Part shown: positions 30,429-39,001 of the stretch, in pieces | How the letters are laid out: each line of letters opens with the position of its first letter | Numbering within the stretch: the first letter of the stretch is position 1 | Assembly: GCA_002723155.1 (NCBI GenBank) | Contig: PBNO01000006.1 | Span: forward strand, 623,781-687,780 | Direction of reading: 5' to 3' | DNA length: 64,000 bases | From: Ponticaulis sp. | Lineage (GTDB): Bacteria; Pseudomonadota; Alphaproteobacteria; Caulobacterales; Hyphomonadaceae | Made by a program: the position numbers and the translations under genes | Notes under the pieces: model-generated | Seen by the model: only the letters and a program-made list of their open reading frames with translations | What the model was told of the DNA's origin: nothing | The model's database searches: none

Positions 30429-31208
30429 ATGAAAATTGCGACATGGAACGTCAATTCCATCAAAGCGCGCCTGCCAACCGTTATTCAGGTTCTGAAAGAC
30501 ATCGATTGTGACGTCGTCTGTCTGCAGGAGATCAAATGCGAGACCGATGCATTTCCATATATGGAAATCGAAGAGCTCGGTTATCAGATCGAAGCGCATG
30601 GCCAGAAGAGCTATAATGGCGTCGCAATTCTTTCCCGTACCCAGATTGAAGACGTTCAACGCGGACTTCCAGGCAATGAGGACGACGATCAGGCCCGCTA
30701 CATTGAGGTGCTGACCGGCGGCGATAACCCGATGCGCGTGGCGTCTATCTATCTGCCGAACGGGAACCCGTTTCCCGGTGAGAAATTCGATTACAAACTC
30801 CGCTGGATGGAGCACCTGAGAAACCGCGCCAAAGAGCTTCTGAGCTATGAAGAAGCTGTCGTACTGGCGGGCGACTATAACGTCATTCCGTCAGACGAAG
30901 ATTGCTGGGATCCGAATGCCTGGAAGGATGACGCGCTGGCGCAGCCTGAGTCACGAGCGGAATTTCAGAAGATCCAATGGCTGGGCTATACAGAAGCCTT
31001 CGCCACGCTCGAAGGCAAAAGCCACGCTTATACGTTCTGGGATTACCAGCGCGGCGCCTGGCAAAAGGATCACGGCATCCGCATCGATCACCTTCTGATC
31101 AGCCCGGAAGCCTCTGACCGTATTGAGAAAATTGAAATCTACAAAACAGCACGCGGCCTGGAAAAACCATCAGACCACGTGCCTGTTGTTGGTACGTTTC
31201 GCGACTAG
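30429..31208 (+). CDS. xth: Exodeoxyribonuclease III
   Basis: AP endonuclease and 3'-phosphodiesterase of base-excision repair. The 259-residue protein starts MKIATWNVNSIKARLPTVIQ, with WNVNS and LQEIKCE (the metal-binding Glu) in the first 40 residues; later come LAGDYNVIPSDED (Asp and Asn catalytic), and SDHVPVVGTF (catalytic His). It lies 3 bases after the nitroreductase gene and shares its final 4 bases with a convergent gene. Cytoplasmic, probably constitutive. Confidence 0.97.
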   Translation: MKIATWNVNSIKARLPTVIQVLKDIDCDVVCLQEIKCETDAFPYMEIEELGYQIEAHGQKSYNGVAILSRTQIEDVQRGLPGNEDDDQARYIEVLTGGDNPMRVASIYLPNGNPFPGEKFDYKLRWMEHLRNRAKELLSYEEAVVLAGDYNVIPSDEDCWDPNAWKDDALAQPESRAEFQKIQWLGYTEAFATLEGKSHAYTFWDYQRGAWQKDHGIRIDHLLISPEASDRIEKIEIYKTARGLEKPSDHVPVVGTFRD

Positions 31209-31585
31209 TTCGACAAATAAGTCGCGCAATTAGATTGAAATGCAGTTCTTGCTGACGTGAATTCTGCAGCCTGAGCGGCAAGGCTGGCATTCTTCGCCTC
31301 TACTTCGCCGCGCAGAGCGTCGAATTCCGCTTCAAGGCGTGTTGCTTCCGCAGCGTGATCAGATGACAGGCTAGAAACCTCCTGCGCAGCGACATACTCA
31401 TCGCCAGCGATTTCTGCCTGTTCGCCAAGTGCGACAAGCTCTGCCTGAGCCGCCTGAAGCGCCTGAACCGTCTCAGCAAGTTCTCGCTGCTCTACACGGC
31501 ACTCACGCGCACTCATGGCAAACGCCGATTGAGCAAGAGCCATAGACGCCAGAGACATAGCTGTGATTTTCAGAACTGAACGCAT
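31205..31585 (-). CDS. Exported coiled-coil hypothetical protein
   Basis: A small protein of 126 residues with a signal peptide: MRSVLKITAMSLASMALAQS, cleaved near SAFA. The mature region begins with CRVEQRELAETVQ and is rich in Ala, Glu and Gln, with heptad-like periodicity over about 80 residues (a probable coiled coil). Two cysteines, near its ends, could form a disulfide. The start at 31585 follows AAGG at seven-base spacing; longer starts were rejected. No family was recognised. It overlaps convergent xth by 4 bases. Confidence 0.7.
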   Translation of the reverse strand: MRSVLKITAMSLASMALAQSAFAMSARECRVEQRELAETVQALQAAQAELVALGEQAEIAGDEYVAAQEVSSLSSDHAAEATRLEAEFDALRGEVEAKNASLAAQAAEFTSARTAFQSNCATYLSN

Positions 31586-31692
31586 AAATCTACCTTTCAT
31601 TCTCGAACGCCAAACTGGCACATCTAAAATGACCAGAGGCTGAATAAGCGCTTCAGCTTCCGTTAGACAGAGAAAATCGACCGATTTTGTGA

Positions 31693-32679
31693 CTATTTCT
31701 TGCCGAGGACATCAACGAGGTGAAAAACAGTCGCAATGTCTGTCAAAAGGTCACCAACGCGCTCAGGATCGTCAATCCGGCTGAACATGCCGCCACCCTC
31801 AAAGAGGTCGCCGCCTTCTATCGCGGCATAAATGCGGTTGCCGTCGAAAGTCGCGCGGAATTTGCCGCCTTTGAACTGCCGTTCCAGCTCAAGGAATGTC
31901 TCCATCACGTCGGGCGTAAGAAGATAACGGGATTCCACCTGATCGGTGGTGTAGACCTCAAACGCTTTTTCGAAGACGGGATCTTCCAGCTTCGCTCGTG
32001 AGAACCGATTCCCAATCGCGCCGAGCGCATTGAACCAGCCTGAATCACGAGACACACGGGTTGTTCCGTGAAACGTTTTCGGTGCCTCAATCACCCAGCA
32101 TTGGCCACGAAACACGGTGACCCATGTTGTCTGCGTCCTGCCGTTGGAGGTACGGGTCGTTCTCTTTTCTTCGAGATGCGCCTCAAAGAATTCAAATGGA
32201 ACTCCATTGCGCTCGCCAACAAACTCATCGCTGACTTCTTTGCGGTCCCAGCCCGGCACCACTTTCAGTTCACGCGATTGGATAAGCAGCTCTTCAGCTT
32301 TGAGCGACGCACCCGAATTGTAGGATAGACCAAGACGCTCTGCGATTGGCGTGATCAGAAATTCTTTCGTCTGTTTGGCAATCTCATTGACCTTCGGATA
32401 GCCCCAACCGGCCACGATAAATCCGATAATGATGCCAATAATGCCGACGGCTCCGACCTTGATGACGCCGAAGCCAATGACAGCAGCGATCGCCACAATG
32501 GCGATACCGATGACGCTGTTCTTTTTCGCGCTATCCAGAGCATTCTTCCGCTCCGCTTCGCGCGCCTCCAGAACCGGCCTCAGATCGCTCTCATAAACAT
32601 CGGCAAAATACGCGAAGTCCTCAGGCAGTTCTGCCAGTCGCGCTCTCAACACATCCTGCTGTGCATCCGTTTTCGTCAT
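31693..32679 (-). CDS. DUF3137-family membrane protein
   Basis: A 328-residue protein that matches the DUF3137 pattern as I know it. The N-terminal acidic helix (LRARLAELPEDFAYFADVY) is followed by two membrane segments near residues 54-95 (SVIGIAIVAIAAVIGFGV and VGIIGIIIGFIVAGWGYP). A soluble part contains a conserved FRGQCWVIEAPKTFHGTTRV and an EDPVFEKAFEVYTTDQVESR block, then RYLLTPDVMETFLELE, which resembles the family. The function of the family is unknown. It lies 42 bases after valS and 107 bases before the exported coiled-coil gene. Confidence 0.85.
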   Translation of the reverse strand: MTKTDAQQDVLRARLAELPEDFAYFADVYESDLRPVLEAREAERKNALDSAKKNSVIGIAIVAIAAVIGFGVIKVGAVGIIGIIIGFIVAGWGYPKVNEIAKQTKEFLITPIAERLGLSYNSGASLKAEELLIQSRELKVVPGWDRKEVSDEFVGERNGVPFEFFEAHLEEKRTTRTSNGRTQTTWVTVFRGQCWVIEAPKTFHGTTRVSRDSGWFNALGAIGNRFSRAKLEDPVFEKAFEVYTTDQVESRYLLTPDVMETFLELERQFKGGKFRATFDGNRIYAAIEGGDLFEGGGMFSRIDDPERVGDLLTDIATVFHLVDVLGKK

Positions 32680-32721
32680 GTCTACGTCCCCAATAGATGT
32701 ATGACGATATGACCTGACGGA

Positions 32722-35700
32722 TCAGGCCATATCTTCAAAGCTTTTCAATGCGCCAGAAAGCTTGTCTTTCTTCTCGACATACTCTGCGAGACGGGACTTT
32801 TGTTCGTCAATCACCTCAACAGGGGCTTTTGAGATGAAGTTCTCATTCCCGAGCTTCTTCTCGATCTTGGTGATCTCGCCGTCGATTTTGGAAAGCTCTT
32901 TTGTAAGACGCGCCTTCTCAGCCTCGATATCAAGAGCATCACTCACAACAAGCGCTGCACGCGTGCCGCTGTGGACGAACTGAACTGCGCCATCAGGCAC
33001 TTCTGCCGCAAACGCAATATTCTCAAGACGCGCGAGACGCTCAATCAGTGGCGCATAAGAACGGGTTCGCTGAACAATCTCTTGCCCGGCATCAACAAGT
33101 GCCAGCTTCAGTTTTGCACCAGCCGGAACATTGAGGTCGCCGCGCAAAGCCCGGATTTCAGTGATAAAACCGATAACCCAATCGACTTCTTCCGAAGCCG
33201 TCTCATCCTCGAACGACGCGTCCAGAGCAGGCCAGTTTTGCAGCATCAGAAAGCCAGGGCGCCCCGGGCCAAATTCAGCTAGCTGGTCCCAGAGTTCTTC
33301 GGTTACGAACGGCATAAATGGATGCAGCATTTTCAGCGTTTCATCCAGCACCCACGCAGCCGTCTGGCGGGTCTCCGATTTCGCCTGCTCGTTCTCACCG
33401 TTCAAAAGCGGTTTGATCAGCTCGACATACCAGTCGCAGAACGTGTTCCAGATGAAGCGGTAGCACGCCATAGACGCATCATTGAAGCGATACCCTTCAA
33501 GGTTGGCCGTGACCGACTGAACTGCCTGAGACAGCTCACTGACAATCCAGCGGTTAATCGGCTGAGTAAGCGCTTTTGGATCGAACTCTTCAGGCTTCCA
33601 GAGCGTGCATTCATTCATCTGGCAGAAACGCGCTGCGTTCCACAGCTTCGTGCCAAAGTTCCGGTACCCGACGATACGGTCGATAGAGAGGCGAATATCG
33701 CGCCCTTGTGCAGCCTGAGATGCGAGCGTGAAACGAAGCGCATCCGTTCCGCAGGCCGGAAGACCTTCAGGGAACTGACGACGTGTCTTCTGCTCGATCT
33801 GGTTCAACTTGCCCTTATCGTCCGTGCGCGCATCGCGCAGACGTTTGTCGACAAGAACCTGCAAGTCGCAACCATCGATAATATCGATCGGGTCGAGCAC
33901 GTTGCCCTCGGACTTCGACATCTTCTTACCCGTCTCATCAAGTACGAGCGCGTGGATATAGACGTCTTTGAAAGGGACCTCATCCATGAATTTGAGGCCA
34001 AACATCATCATACGGGCAACCCAGAAGAAGATGATGTCGAAGCCGGTGATGAGAACCGCGCCAGGATAGAATTCAGACACTTCTGGTGTCTTATCCGGCC
34101 AGCCGAGGGTCGAGAACGGCCACAGCGCCGAGGAGAACCACGTATCAAGAACGTCTTCATCCTGCGTCAGCGTAACGTCGGCGCCATGCTTAGCGCGGGC
34201 CGCTGCGTAAGCAGCCTCTTCGTTCTCTGCGACAAAAATCTCGCCATCAGCTGTATACCAAGCCGGAATCCGGTGCCCCCACCAGAGCTGGCGGGAAATA
34301 CACCATGGCTCAATGTTATCCAGCCACTGGAAATACGTCTTTGACCAGTTCTCCGGAACGAAGTCAGTCTTACCGTTGCGAACAGCTTCAATAGCTGGCT
34401 GCGCGAGCGTTTTAGCATCCACATACCACTGGTCCGTCAGCATCGGTTCAATAACGACACCGGACCGGTCGCCAAATGGCTGCATGATCTTCTTGTTCTC
34501 AACGAGAGGCTTTTGACCGCCCTCGCCGTCATCGATCATCACCGCGAGACCTTCCGCGGTAATCGCCTCAACGACCCGCTTACGGCATTCATAACGATCA
34601 AGCCCGCGATATTCCTCAGGAACCAGATTGATTTCAGAAACATCACCGGCTGAGTCTTTGCCCGCTGGAGAATGGAAACGAGAATCACCTTCCTCGAACA
34701 TCTTGATCCAGAGATCTGAACGTTCCTGTGCCTTCGCTGCAGATTCCGCATGAGACAGGCCGTCTTTACGCATAGCCGCGACTTCATCGAGCAGCGCATA
34801 CAAAGGAATGCCGTTGCGTTTGGCGACGCCATAGTCATTGAAATCATGCGCGCCGGTAATCTTCACAGCGCCAGACCCGAATTCAGGATCAGGATACTCA
34901 TCCGTGATAATCGGCACGAGGCGGCGATGCTCTTTCGGTCCAACAGGAATTTCGCAGAGTTTGCCAACAATCGATGCATAGCGCTCATCGCTCGGATGCA
35001 CAGCAACCGCGCCGTCGCCCAGCATGGTTTCAGGACGTGTCGTCGCAATGGAAATATAGTCGCGTTCTTCTTCGAGGATGACGTTCCCGTCTTCGTCTTT
35101 CTCAACATATGTGTACGTCGCACCACCCGCGAGCGGGTATTTGAAGTGCCACATATGGCCGTCGACTTCTTTATTCTCGACCTCAAGGTCAGAAATCGCC
35201 GTCTGGAATTGCGGGTCCCAGTTTACAAGACGCTTATCGCGATAAATCAGACCGTCATTATAGAGATCGAGGAAAGTTTTCAGGACAGCTTTGGAAAGGC
35301 CTTCGTCCATGGTGAAGCGCTCGCGTGACCAGTCGCAAGACGATCCGAGACGTTTATCCTGCTCGAGGATTTTACCGCCGGATTCTTCTTTCCATTCCCA
35401 GACTTTTTCGATGAAGGCTTCACGACCCATTGAGCGGCGGTCCTGATTGCCTTCAGCAGCCAGCTTGCGCTCGACAACCATCTGAGTCGCGATGCCCGCA
35501 TGGTCTGTACCAGGCTGCCAGAGAACCTTCTTTCCGCGCATACGCTCGAACCGGATGAGCACATCCTGCAGCGTGTGATTCAGCGCGTGCCCCATATGCA
35601 GAACGCCCGTGACGTTCGGCGGCGGGATCACGATACAGTAAGGCTGGGCACTGCTATCCATGTCCGGTGCAAAGGCATTCGCCTCTTCCCACCGTTTATA

Positions 35701-35745
35701 GATTCGTTGTTCAGACTCGGTCGGGTTGAAATGTTGGTCGATCAT
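32722..35745 (-). CDS. valS: Valyl-tRNA synthetase
   Basis: Large class I synthetase that charges tRNA-Val and edits threonine. From the ATG at 35745 it has 1007 residues; a GTG nine bases upstream is possible. The HIGH equivalent is PPNVTGVLHMGHALNH and the KMSKS loop is KKMSKSEGNVLDP. The editing domain includes TTRPETMLGD. The C-terminal coiled coil (EAEKARLTKELSKIDGEITK) is typical of ValS. A hairpin resembling a terminator (35757-35787) ends only about 12 bases upstream, an odd position that suggests attenuation or read-through from popZ. Confidence 0.98.
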   Translation of the reverse strand: MIDQHFNPTESEQRIYKRWEEANAFAPDMDSSAQPYCIVIPPPNVTGVLHMGHALNHTLQDVLIRFERMRGKKVLWQPGTDHAGIATQMVVERKLAAEGNQDRRSMGREAFIEKVWEWKEESGGKILEQDKRLGSSCDWSRERFTMDEGLSKAVLKTFLDLYNDGLIYRDKRLVNWDPQFQTAISDLEVENKEVDGHMWHFKYPLAGGATYTYVEKDEDGNVILEEERDYISIATTRPETMLGDGAVAVHPSDERYASIVGKLCEIPVGPKEHRRLVPIITDEYPDPEFGSGAVKITGAHDFNDYGVAKRNGIPLYALLDEVAAMRKDGLSHAESAAKAQERSDLWIKMFEEGDSRFHSPAGKDSAGDVSEINLVPEEYRGLDRYECRKRVVEAITAEGLAVMIDDGEGGQKPLVENKKIMQPFGDRSGVVIEPMLTDQWYVDAKTLAQPAIEAVRNGKTDFVPENWSKTYFQWLDNIEPWCISRQLWWGHRIPAWYTADGEIFVAENEEAAYAAARAKHGADVTLTQDEDVLDTWFSSALWPFSTLGWPDKTPEVSEFYPGAVLITGFDIIFFWVARMMMFGLKFMDEVPFKDVYIHALVLDETGKKMSKSEGNVLDPIDIIDGCDLQVLVDKRLRDARTDDKGKLNQIEQKTRRQFPEGLPACGTDALRFTLASQAAQGRDIRLSIDRIVGYRNFGTKLWNAARFCQMNECTLWKPEEFDPKALTQPINRWIVSELSQAVQSVTANLEGYRFNDASMACYRFIWNTFCDWYVELIKPLLNGENEQAKSETRQTAAWVLDETLKMLHPFMPFVTEELWDQLAEFGPGRPGFLMLQNWPALDASFEDETASEEVDWVIGFITEIRALRGDLNVPAGAKLKLALVDAGQEIVQRTRSYAPLIERLARLENIAFAAEVPDGAVQFVHSGTRAALVVSDALDIEAEKARLTKELSKIDGEITKIEKKLGNENFISKAPVEVIDEQKSRLAEYVEKKDKLSGALKSFEDMA

Positions 35746-35756
35746 TTGGTCCACAT

Positions 35757-35787
35757 AAAGAAAAGCGCGCCAGTCTCCTAGCGCGCC
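35757..35787 (-). terminator. Terminator-like hairpin between popZ and valS
   Basis: On the minus strand GCGCGC, a ten-base loop, GCGCGC and TTTTCTTT: a stem with a T-tract. It follows the popZ stop by about 32 bases and ends just 12 bases before valS, leaving no room for a separate promoter. Confidence 0.75.
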
Positions 35788-35818
35788 CGTTCTGATAAAT
35801 CGAGATGCAGAGACGAGT

Positions 35819-36379
35819 TTAACGCGCCATTCGGCTGATGCGCTTCACTTCTTCTTCCACTTTTGCTTCGACGATCCCTGGAAGGTTCTCGTTCAGCCAT
35901 TCTTTCAGCATAGGGCGGAGCAGCTCACGCACGATAGATTCGAGCGTCGCGCCATTGCCGATTGCCATGCTGCCCATAAGCTGACCGAGCGCGCCAGCAG
36001 CTTTGCCCGCGACTTCGTCTTCCAAAAGCGCGTCACCATCATCCGCTGGCGGCGCAGTGAAGCGCGGTGCCGGCGCAGGTTCTGGCATTGACTCAGGTTC
36101 TTCCACGGCAACAATGTCGACGTCTTCGAAATCCGGTTCTGGTTCTTCCATAACCGGTTCTTCAAACTCGATCTCAGGTTCCGGTTCCGGCTCTGGTTCC
36201 TCGGCCATCATTGGCTCCGGTTCCATCTCCGCTTCCATGTCCAGTTCGAGAACGTCGTCGCCAGCAGACTCTTCGACAGCAGAATCCTGCTCAGGTTCAT
36301 CATCCTCGGAGATGATTTTCCGGATCGACGCGAGAATCTCTTCCATCGTCGGTTCGTTTTGGGCTTCGTCCGCTGCCAT
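35819..36379 (-). CDS. popZ: Polar organizing protein PopZ (DUF2497)
   Basis: PopZ forms a polar matrix that anchors the chromosome origin through ParB and recruits cell-cycle proteins, as known in Caulobacter. The protein has 186 residues. The N-terminal motif TMEEILASIRKIISEDD is the family hallmark and binds partners. A long acidic, Pro-rich linker follows (many EP and EPEP steps, residues about 50-110). The C-terminal helices SIVRELLRPMLKEWLNENLP and VEAKVEEEVKRISR form the oligomerisation part. A longer frame was rejected; AAGGA lies just before the ATG. A dyad near 36487-36502 may regulate it. Confidence 0.93.
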   Translation of the reverse strand: MAADEAQNEPTMEEILASIRKIISEDDEPEQDSAVEESAGDDVLELDMEAEMEPEPMMAEEPEPEPEPEIEFEEPVMEEPEPDFEDVDIVAVEEPESMPEPAPAPRFTAPPADDGDALLEDEVAGKAAGALGQLMGSMAIGNGATLESIVRELLRPMLKEWLNENLPGIVEAKVEEEVKRISRMAR

Positions 36380-36486
36380 TTTCCTTGTCCCAATCAATCG
36401 GGTTAAAAACTCACAAGAACACGGAATATAATCAAAGAATACCCCTGCGTCAGCACACAATAATTTTCTGCTTTGGATAACGGATC

Positions 36487-36502
36487 GTTAAGATGCCTTA
36501 AC
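36487..36502. promoter_or_regulatory. Perfect dyad upstream of popZ
   Basis: GTTAAG-ATGC-CTTAAC is a perfect inverted repeat 108 bases upstream of popZ and just after the tolC stop. It contains TTAA-N6-TTAA, one base short of the CtrA spacing (N7). No T-tract follows, so it is not a terminator; a regulator binding site is possible. Confidence 0.35.
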
Positions 36503-36508
36503 TCCACG

Positions 36509-37771
36509 CTACAAACTCCCCAATAGCGCGAGAATTCGGCTGGCTGTCACATAAACGCTGCGCTCTGCGTCCGCGAGGCGCAACTCTGATTCGAGGAGTT
36601 GTTGTTCCTGATCCAGCAAATCCAGTGTGGTGCGCAGGCCTACACTCACTTCAATCTCAGCACCTTCAAGCGCCGTGCGATTCGCTTCGATTTCTTGCGT
36701 AGCCGCAACAACACCAGATTGCGCAGCTATATGGGCTGCCCAGACCTCTGAAAGCGCAGCAGTCAGGCTTAAACGTGTATCCTCTCGCTGATAGCGGATT
36801 TGCTGTCGATTCAGATTTGCCTGTCGGATCGCAGATTCGAGGCGTCCGCCCGTGTACAACGGAATACGAGCGCGCGCACCGAGCACCGCATTGCTGTCAT
36901 TAAAATCATTATCCCATGTGCCGGTTTGCAGTGCAGCGCTACCAAACGCTTCCACACGAACACCTCTCTGGCTCTCTGCAACCTGAACTGCTGCGTCTGC
37001 AAGCTGCTCAAGTGCGCTGAACCGGCTCAAAGTAGGGTTCTGCAAGCGCAAGAGTTCCAACGCTTCAGTCAGTGAAGAGGGAAGCTCGCTGAGATCGCTC
37101 TGCGTCACTGCAGCAAGCGTTCCCTCGCCCTGCCCCGTCAAACGGCTATACTGCGCCCATGCGGCGGTCAGGGCTGCCCCTGCAGCCGATAATTCCGCCT
37201 CGGCCCCTCTCAAGCGCGCTTCAGCAAGCGATACATCGGTCCGTGTCACGACACCCGCTTCGAAACGGTCACCGGCCGCCTCAAACTGGCGGCGGAGCCT
37301 ATCGAGGTTTCGCTCCCGTATGCGAACCGCACGACGCGCAAAATCGACATTGAGATGAGCCTTGATGGCAGATGCCAGAACATCCTGCCTGCGTGCGCCC
37401 AACGCATATCGCGCTGCGTCCAAAGCATGCTCCGCCTGTGCAATTCCGGCAGGTATCTCACCGGACGTGAACAATGGCACAGACGCTTCCACGCTCGCCT
37501 GATTGACCCAGGTTTCCCCAATATCAATTCCAAACGCGCGGTCTGTCGATTGAGACTGTAACTGGGACGTCACCCCTGCTGAAATTTGAATGGATCGGGC
37601 AGCTCTCGCAGAAATCAGCGCTTCTGACGCCAATTCAATATCAATCTCTGCCGCTTCAATGGCAGGGTGATACTGAATTGCATTCTGCATCGTATCCTGA
37701 ACTGTCTGCGCATGTGCAGACTGGACGATCGCTAAACCAGCGACACCTAGGAAAATGCTTGAAAAGCGCAT
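36509..37771 (-). CDS. TolC-family outer-membrane efflux/secretion channel
   Basis: A TolC-family outer-membrane duct of about 420 residues. It starts MRFSSIFLGVAGLAIVQSAH with an AHA cleavage site, so it is exported. Two long helical repeats are visible, one with AEIDIELASEALISARAARS and one with NLNRQQIRYQREDTRL, and each is followed by a short beta region (SVEASVPLFTSGEIP and LGARARIPLYTGG). The start at 37771 was chosen because AGGAG lies eight bases upstream. The inner-membrane partner (a pump or type I exporter) is not in the window. The nearby Pcm-like gene is a common neighbour in alphaproteobacteria. Confidence 0.9.
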   Translation of the reverse strand: MRFSSIFLGVAGLAIVQSAHAQTVQDTMQNAIQYHPAIEAAEIDIELASEALISARAARSIQISAGVTSQLQSQSTDRAFGIDIGETWVNQASVEASVPLFTSGEIPAGIAQAEHALDAARYALGARRQDVLASAIKAHLNVDFARRAVRIRERNLDRLRRQFEAAGDRFEAGVVTRTDVSLAEARLRGAEAELSAAGAALTAAWAQYSRLTGQGEGTLAAVTQSDLSELPSSLTEALELLRLQNPTLSRFSALEQLADAAVQVAESQRGVRVEAFGSAALQTGTWDNDFNDSNAVLGARARIPLYTGGRLESAIRQANLNRQQIRYQREDTRLSLTAALSEVWAAHIAAQSGVVAATQEIEANRTALEGAEIEVSVGLRTTLDLLDQEQQLLESELRLADAERSVYVTASRILALLGSL

Positions 37772-37837
37772 AGCCGAGACTCCTCTGAAACAGAGGTGTC
37801 TCATACAAAACGCAAAAAGTGAACAGTGTTCACTAAA

Positions 37838-38497
37838 TTAGAATACGAAGCCCTTCTCCTGAACGATCTCAGGAAGTTTGGGCGGAACACATTCGAATTC
37901 GGCGTGGTAAGAGACCGCTTTGGCGGATTTCTTATAGACACGCGCCTGGCCATTACGCTCGTCACCAATGACGACGCCAAGACGCCCGCCAACAGACAAC
38001 TGATCGAGCCATGCATCTGGCACATACTCAACCATTCCGTTGACGAAGATAACGTCATAAGGGCCTTCGCTCGGAAACCCGTCTTTCAGGCTACCTTTTA
38101 CAAATGCGATACGGTCCAGCTCCAGAGACACGACCCGGTCTGATGATTTCTCAACAACCTCTTCGTTCTCTTCGAGAGCAATAACGGTGTCAGCAAGCTC
38201 ATTGAGTAGCGCCGAGGCGTAGCCTTCGGCGGCACCGACAACAAGAACAAGATCGTCAGATTTCACTTCCAGAGCTTGCAGCATCTTTGAAAGATCGCGT
38301 GCGAGCCAGAGCTTGCGGCCCTCCACAGTTTCAAGTTCCGCTTCCGAATAGGCCAGCTCACTGATAGCGCCCGGAACGAAGTTTTCCTTCTGGACCTTTT
38401 CAAACGCCTGAATGACGCGCTCATCCGTCACGTCGTTCGGACGGATTTGGGAATCGATCATTTTGCGGCGGGCAATATTCAAATCCACGGGACTCAC
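37838..38497 (-). CDS. Pcm-like methyltransferase-fold protein next to tolC
   Basis: A 219-residue protein of the isoaspartyl methyltransferase family. It has the family N-terminus ARRKMIDSQIRPNDVTDERV and a middle LVVGAAEGYASALLNELADT. In true Pcm the cofactor loop is GTGSGY; here it is VGAAEGY. Methyltransferase activity may therefore be reduced or aimed at another substrate. The family member beside tolC is common in alphaproteobacteria, with unknown role. The true pcm of this genome is at 20299-20967. It lies 66 bases upstream of the TolC-family gene. Confidence 0.85.
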   Translation of the reverse strand: MSPVDLNIARRKMIDSQIRPNDVTDERVIQAFEKVQKENFVPGAISELAYSEAELETVEGRKLWLARDLSKMLQALEVKSDDLVLVVGAAEGYASALLNELADTVIALEENEEVVEKSSDRVVSLELDRIAFVKGSLKDGFPSEGPYDVIFVNGMVEYVPDAWLDQLSVGGRLGVVIGDERNGQARVYKKSAKAVSYHAEFECVPPKLPEIVQEKGFVF

Positions 38498-38614
38498 CTC
38501 TGTCTGATAGTGAAGCTCTTACCACAGCTTTTACACGGAACAAGCTTACAGCACCAAGGATTGCCAATCACCAACCACGTGCAATAAAAAATGCACCTGA
38601 TCACGCATTATCCA

Positions 38615-38643
38615 TTGACGTTTGTGTCTGACTTGAGCATTTA
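38615..38643 (+). promoter_or_regulatory. Probable promoter of tRNA-Cys
   Basis: TTGACG (38615-38620) with a 17-base spacer to a poor -10 (CATTTA). The -35 box matches the other tRNA promoters here; the -10 does not, so confidence is moderate. Confidence 0.5.
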
Positions 38644-38659
38644 GACACCCTTGCTCCGA

Positions 38660-38733
38660 GGCCCTGTGGCGGAGTGGTGACGCAGCGGATTGCAAATCCG
38701 TGTACCCCGGTTCGATTCCGGGCGGGGCCTCCA
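38660..38733 (+). tRNA. tRNA-Cys (anticodon GCA)
   Basis: Acceptor GGCCCTG pairs with CGGGGCC, the anticodon arm GGATTGCAAATCC exposes GCA, and the T-arm is CCCGGTTCGATTCCGGG. The discriminator is T and the CCA end is encoded. The 74-base gene follows a promoter at 38615. Confidence 0.94.
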
Positions 38734-38864
38734 GAGCGCATTAACGTTTATCGCCTTATGCGCCCTGTTTTTGAGACATTTCCAAACATTATAGCAAACG
38801 AATAGGCACAGAACCGCCTTATTCCATTTACGTCTCGTTAAGAGAATCGTGGGAATTAAATACT

Positions 38865-38936
38865 GTCTTCTCCTTTGAAGACACCCCACCATCACCCAAC
38901 GCCTCGGCGGGAGTTCGCTCCCGCCCTTTTTTTTTT
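38865..38936 (+). ncRNA. Candidate small RNA with hairpin plus terminator
   Basis: Between tRNA-Cys and tRNA-Asn. A small hairpin GTCTTC-TCCTTT-GAAGAC (38865-38882) exposes UCCU in its loop, which could pair with Shine-Dalgarno sequences. A C-rich single strand follows (CACCCCACCATCACCCAACG), then a strong terminator (38906-38936). This resembles alphaproteobacterial sRNAs with exposed anti-Shine-Dalgarno loops, but I could not match it to a named family. No clear promoter was found; it could be released from a tRNA-Cys read-through transcript. Confidence 0.35.
38906..38936 (+). terminator. Strong Rho-independent terminator
   Basis: GGCGGGAG pairs with CTCCCGCC around a TTCG tetraloop and is followed by ten T after one C. 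It lies about 170 bases after tRNA-Cys, so it ends that transcript or a separate small RNA. Confidence 0.92.
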
Positions 38937-38958
38937 GTAAAAAAAGTGAAATTGGCGT

Positions 38959-38987
38959 TTGACGTCAGAACTTCAGATGGCTATATC
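38959..38987 (+). promoter_or_regulatory. Promoter of tRNA-Asn
   Basis: TTGACG (38959-38964), 17-base spacer, TATATC (38982-38987) within GCTATATC. Both parts match the Caulobacter housekeeping consensus (TTGACS and GCTANAWC). The tRNA starts 15 bases later. Confidence 0.85.
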
Positions 38988-39001
38988 GGCCCTCTCGCTG
39001 T

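Noticed and set aside
38641..38895. Minus-strand open frame of 84 residues ending with RPRPESNRGTRICNPL
   Set aside because: Its C-terminal part is the antisense of tRNA-Cys, a well-known false protein in annotations, and it has no ribosome site.
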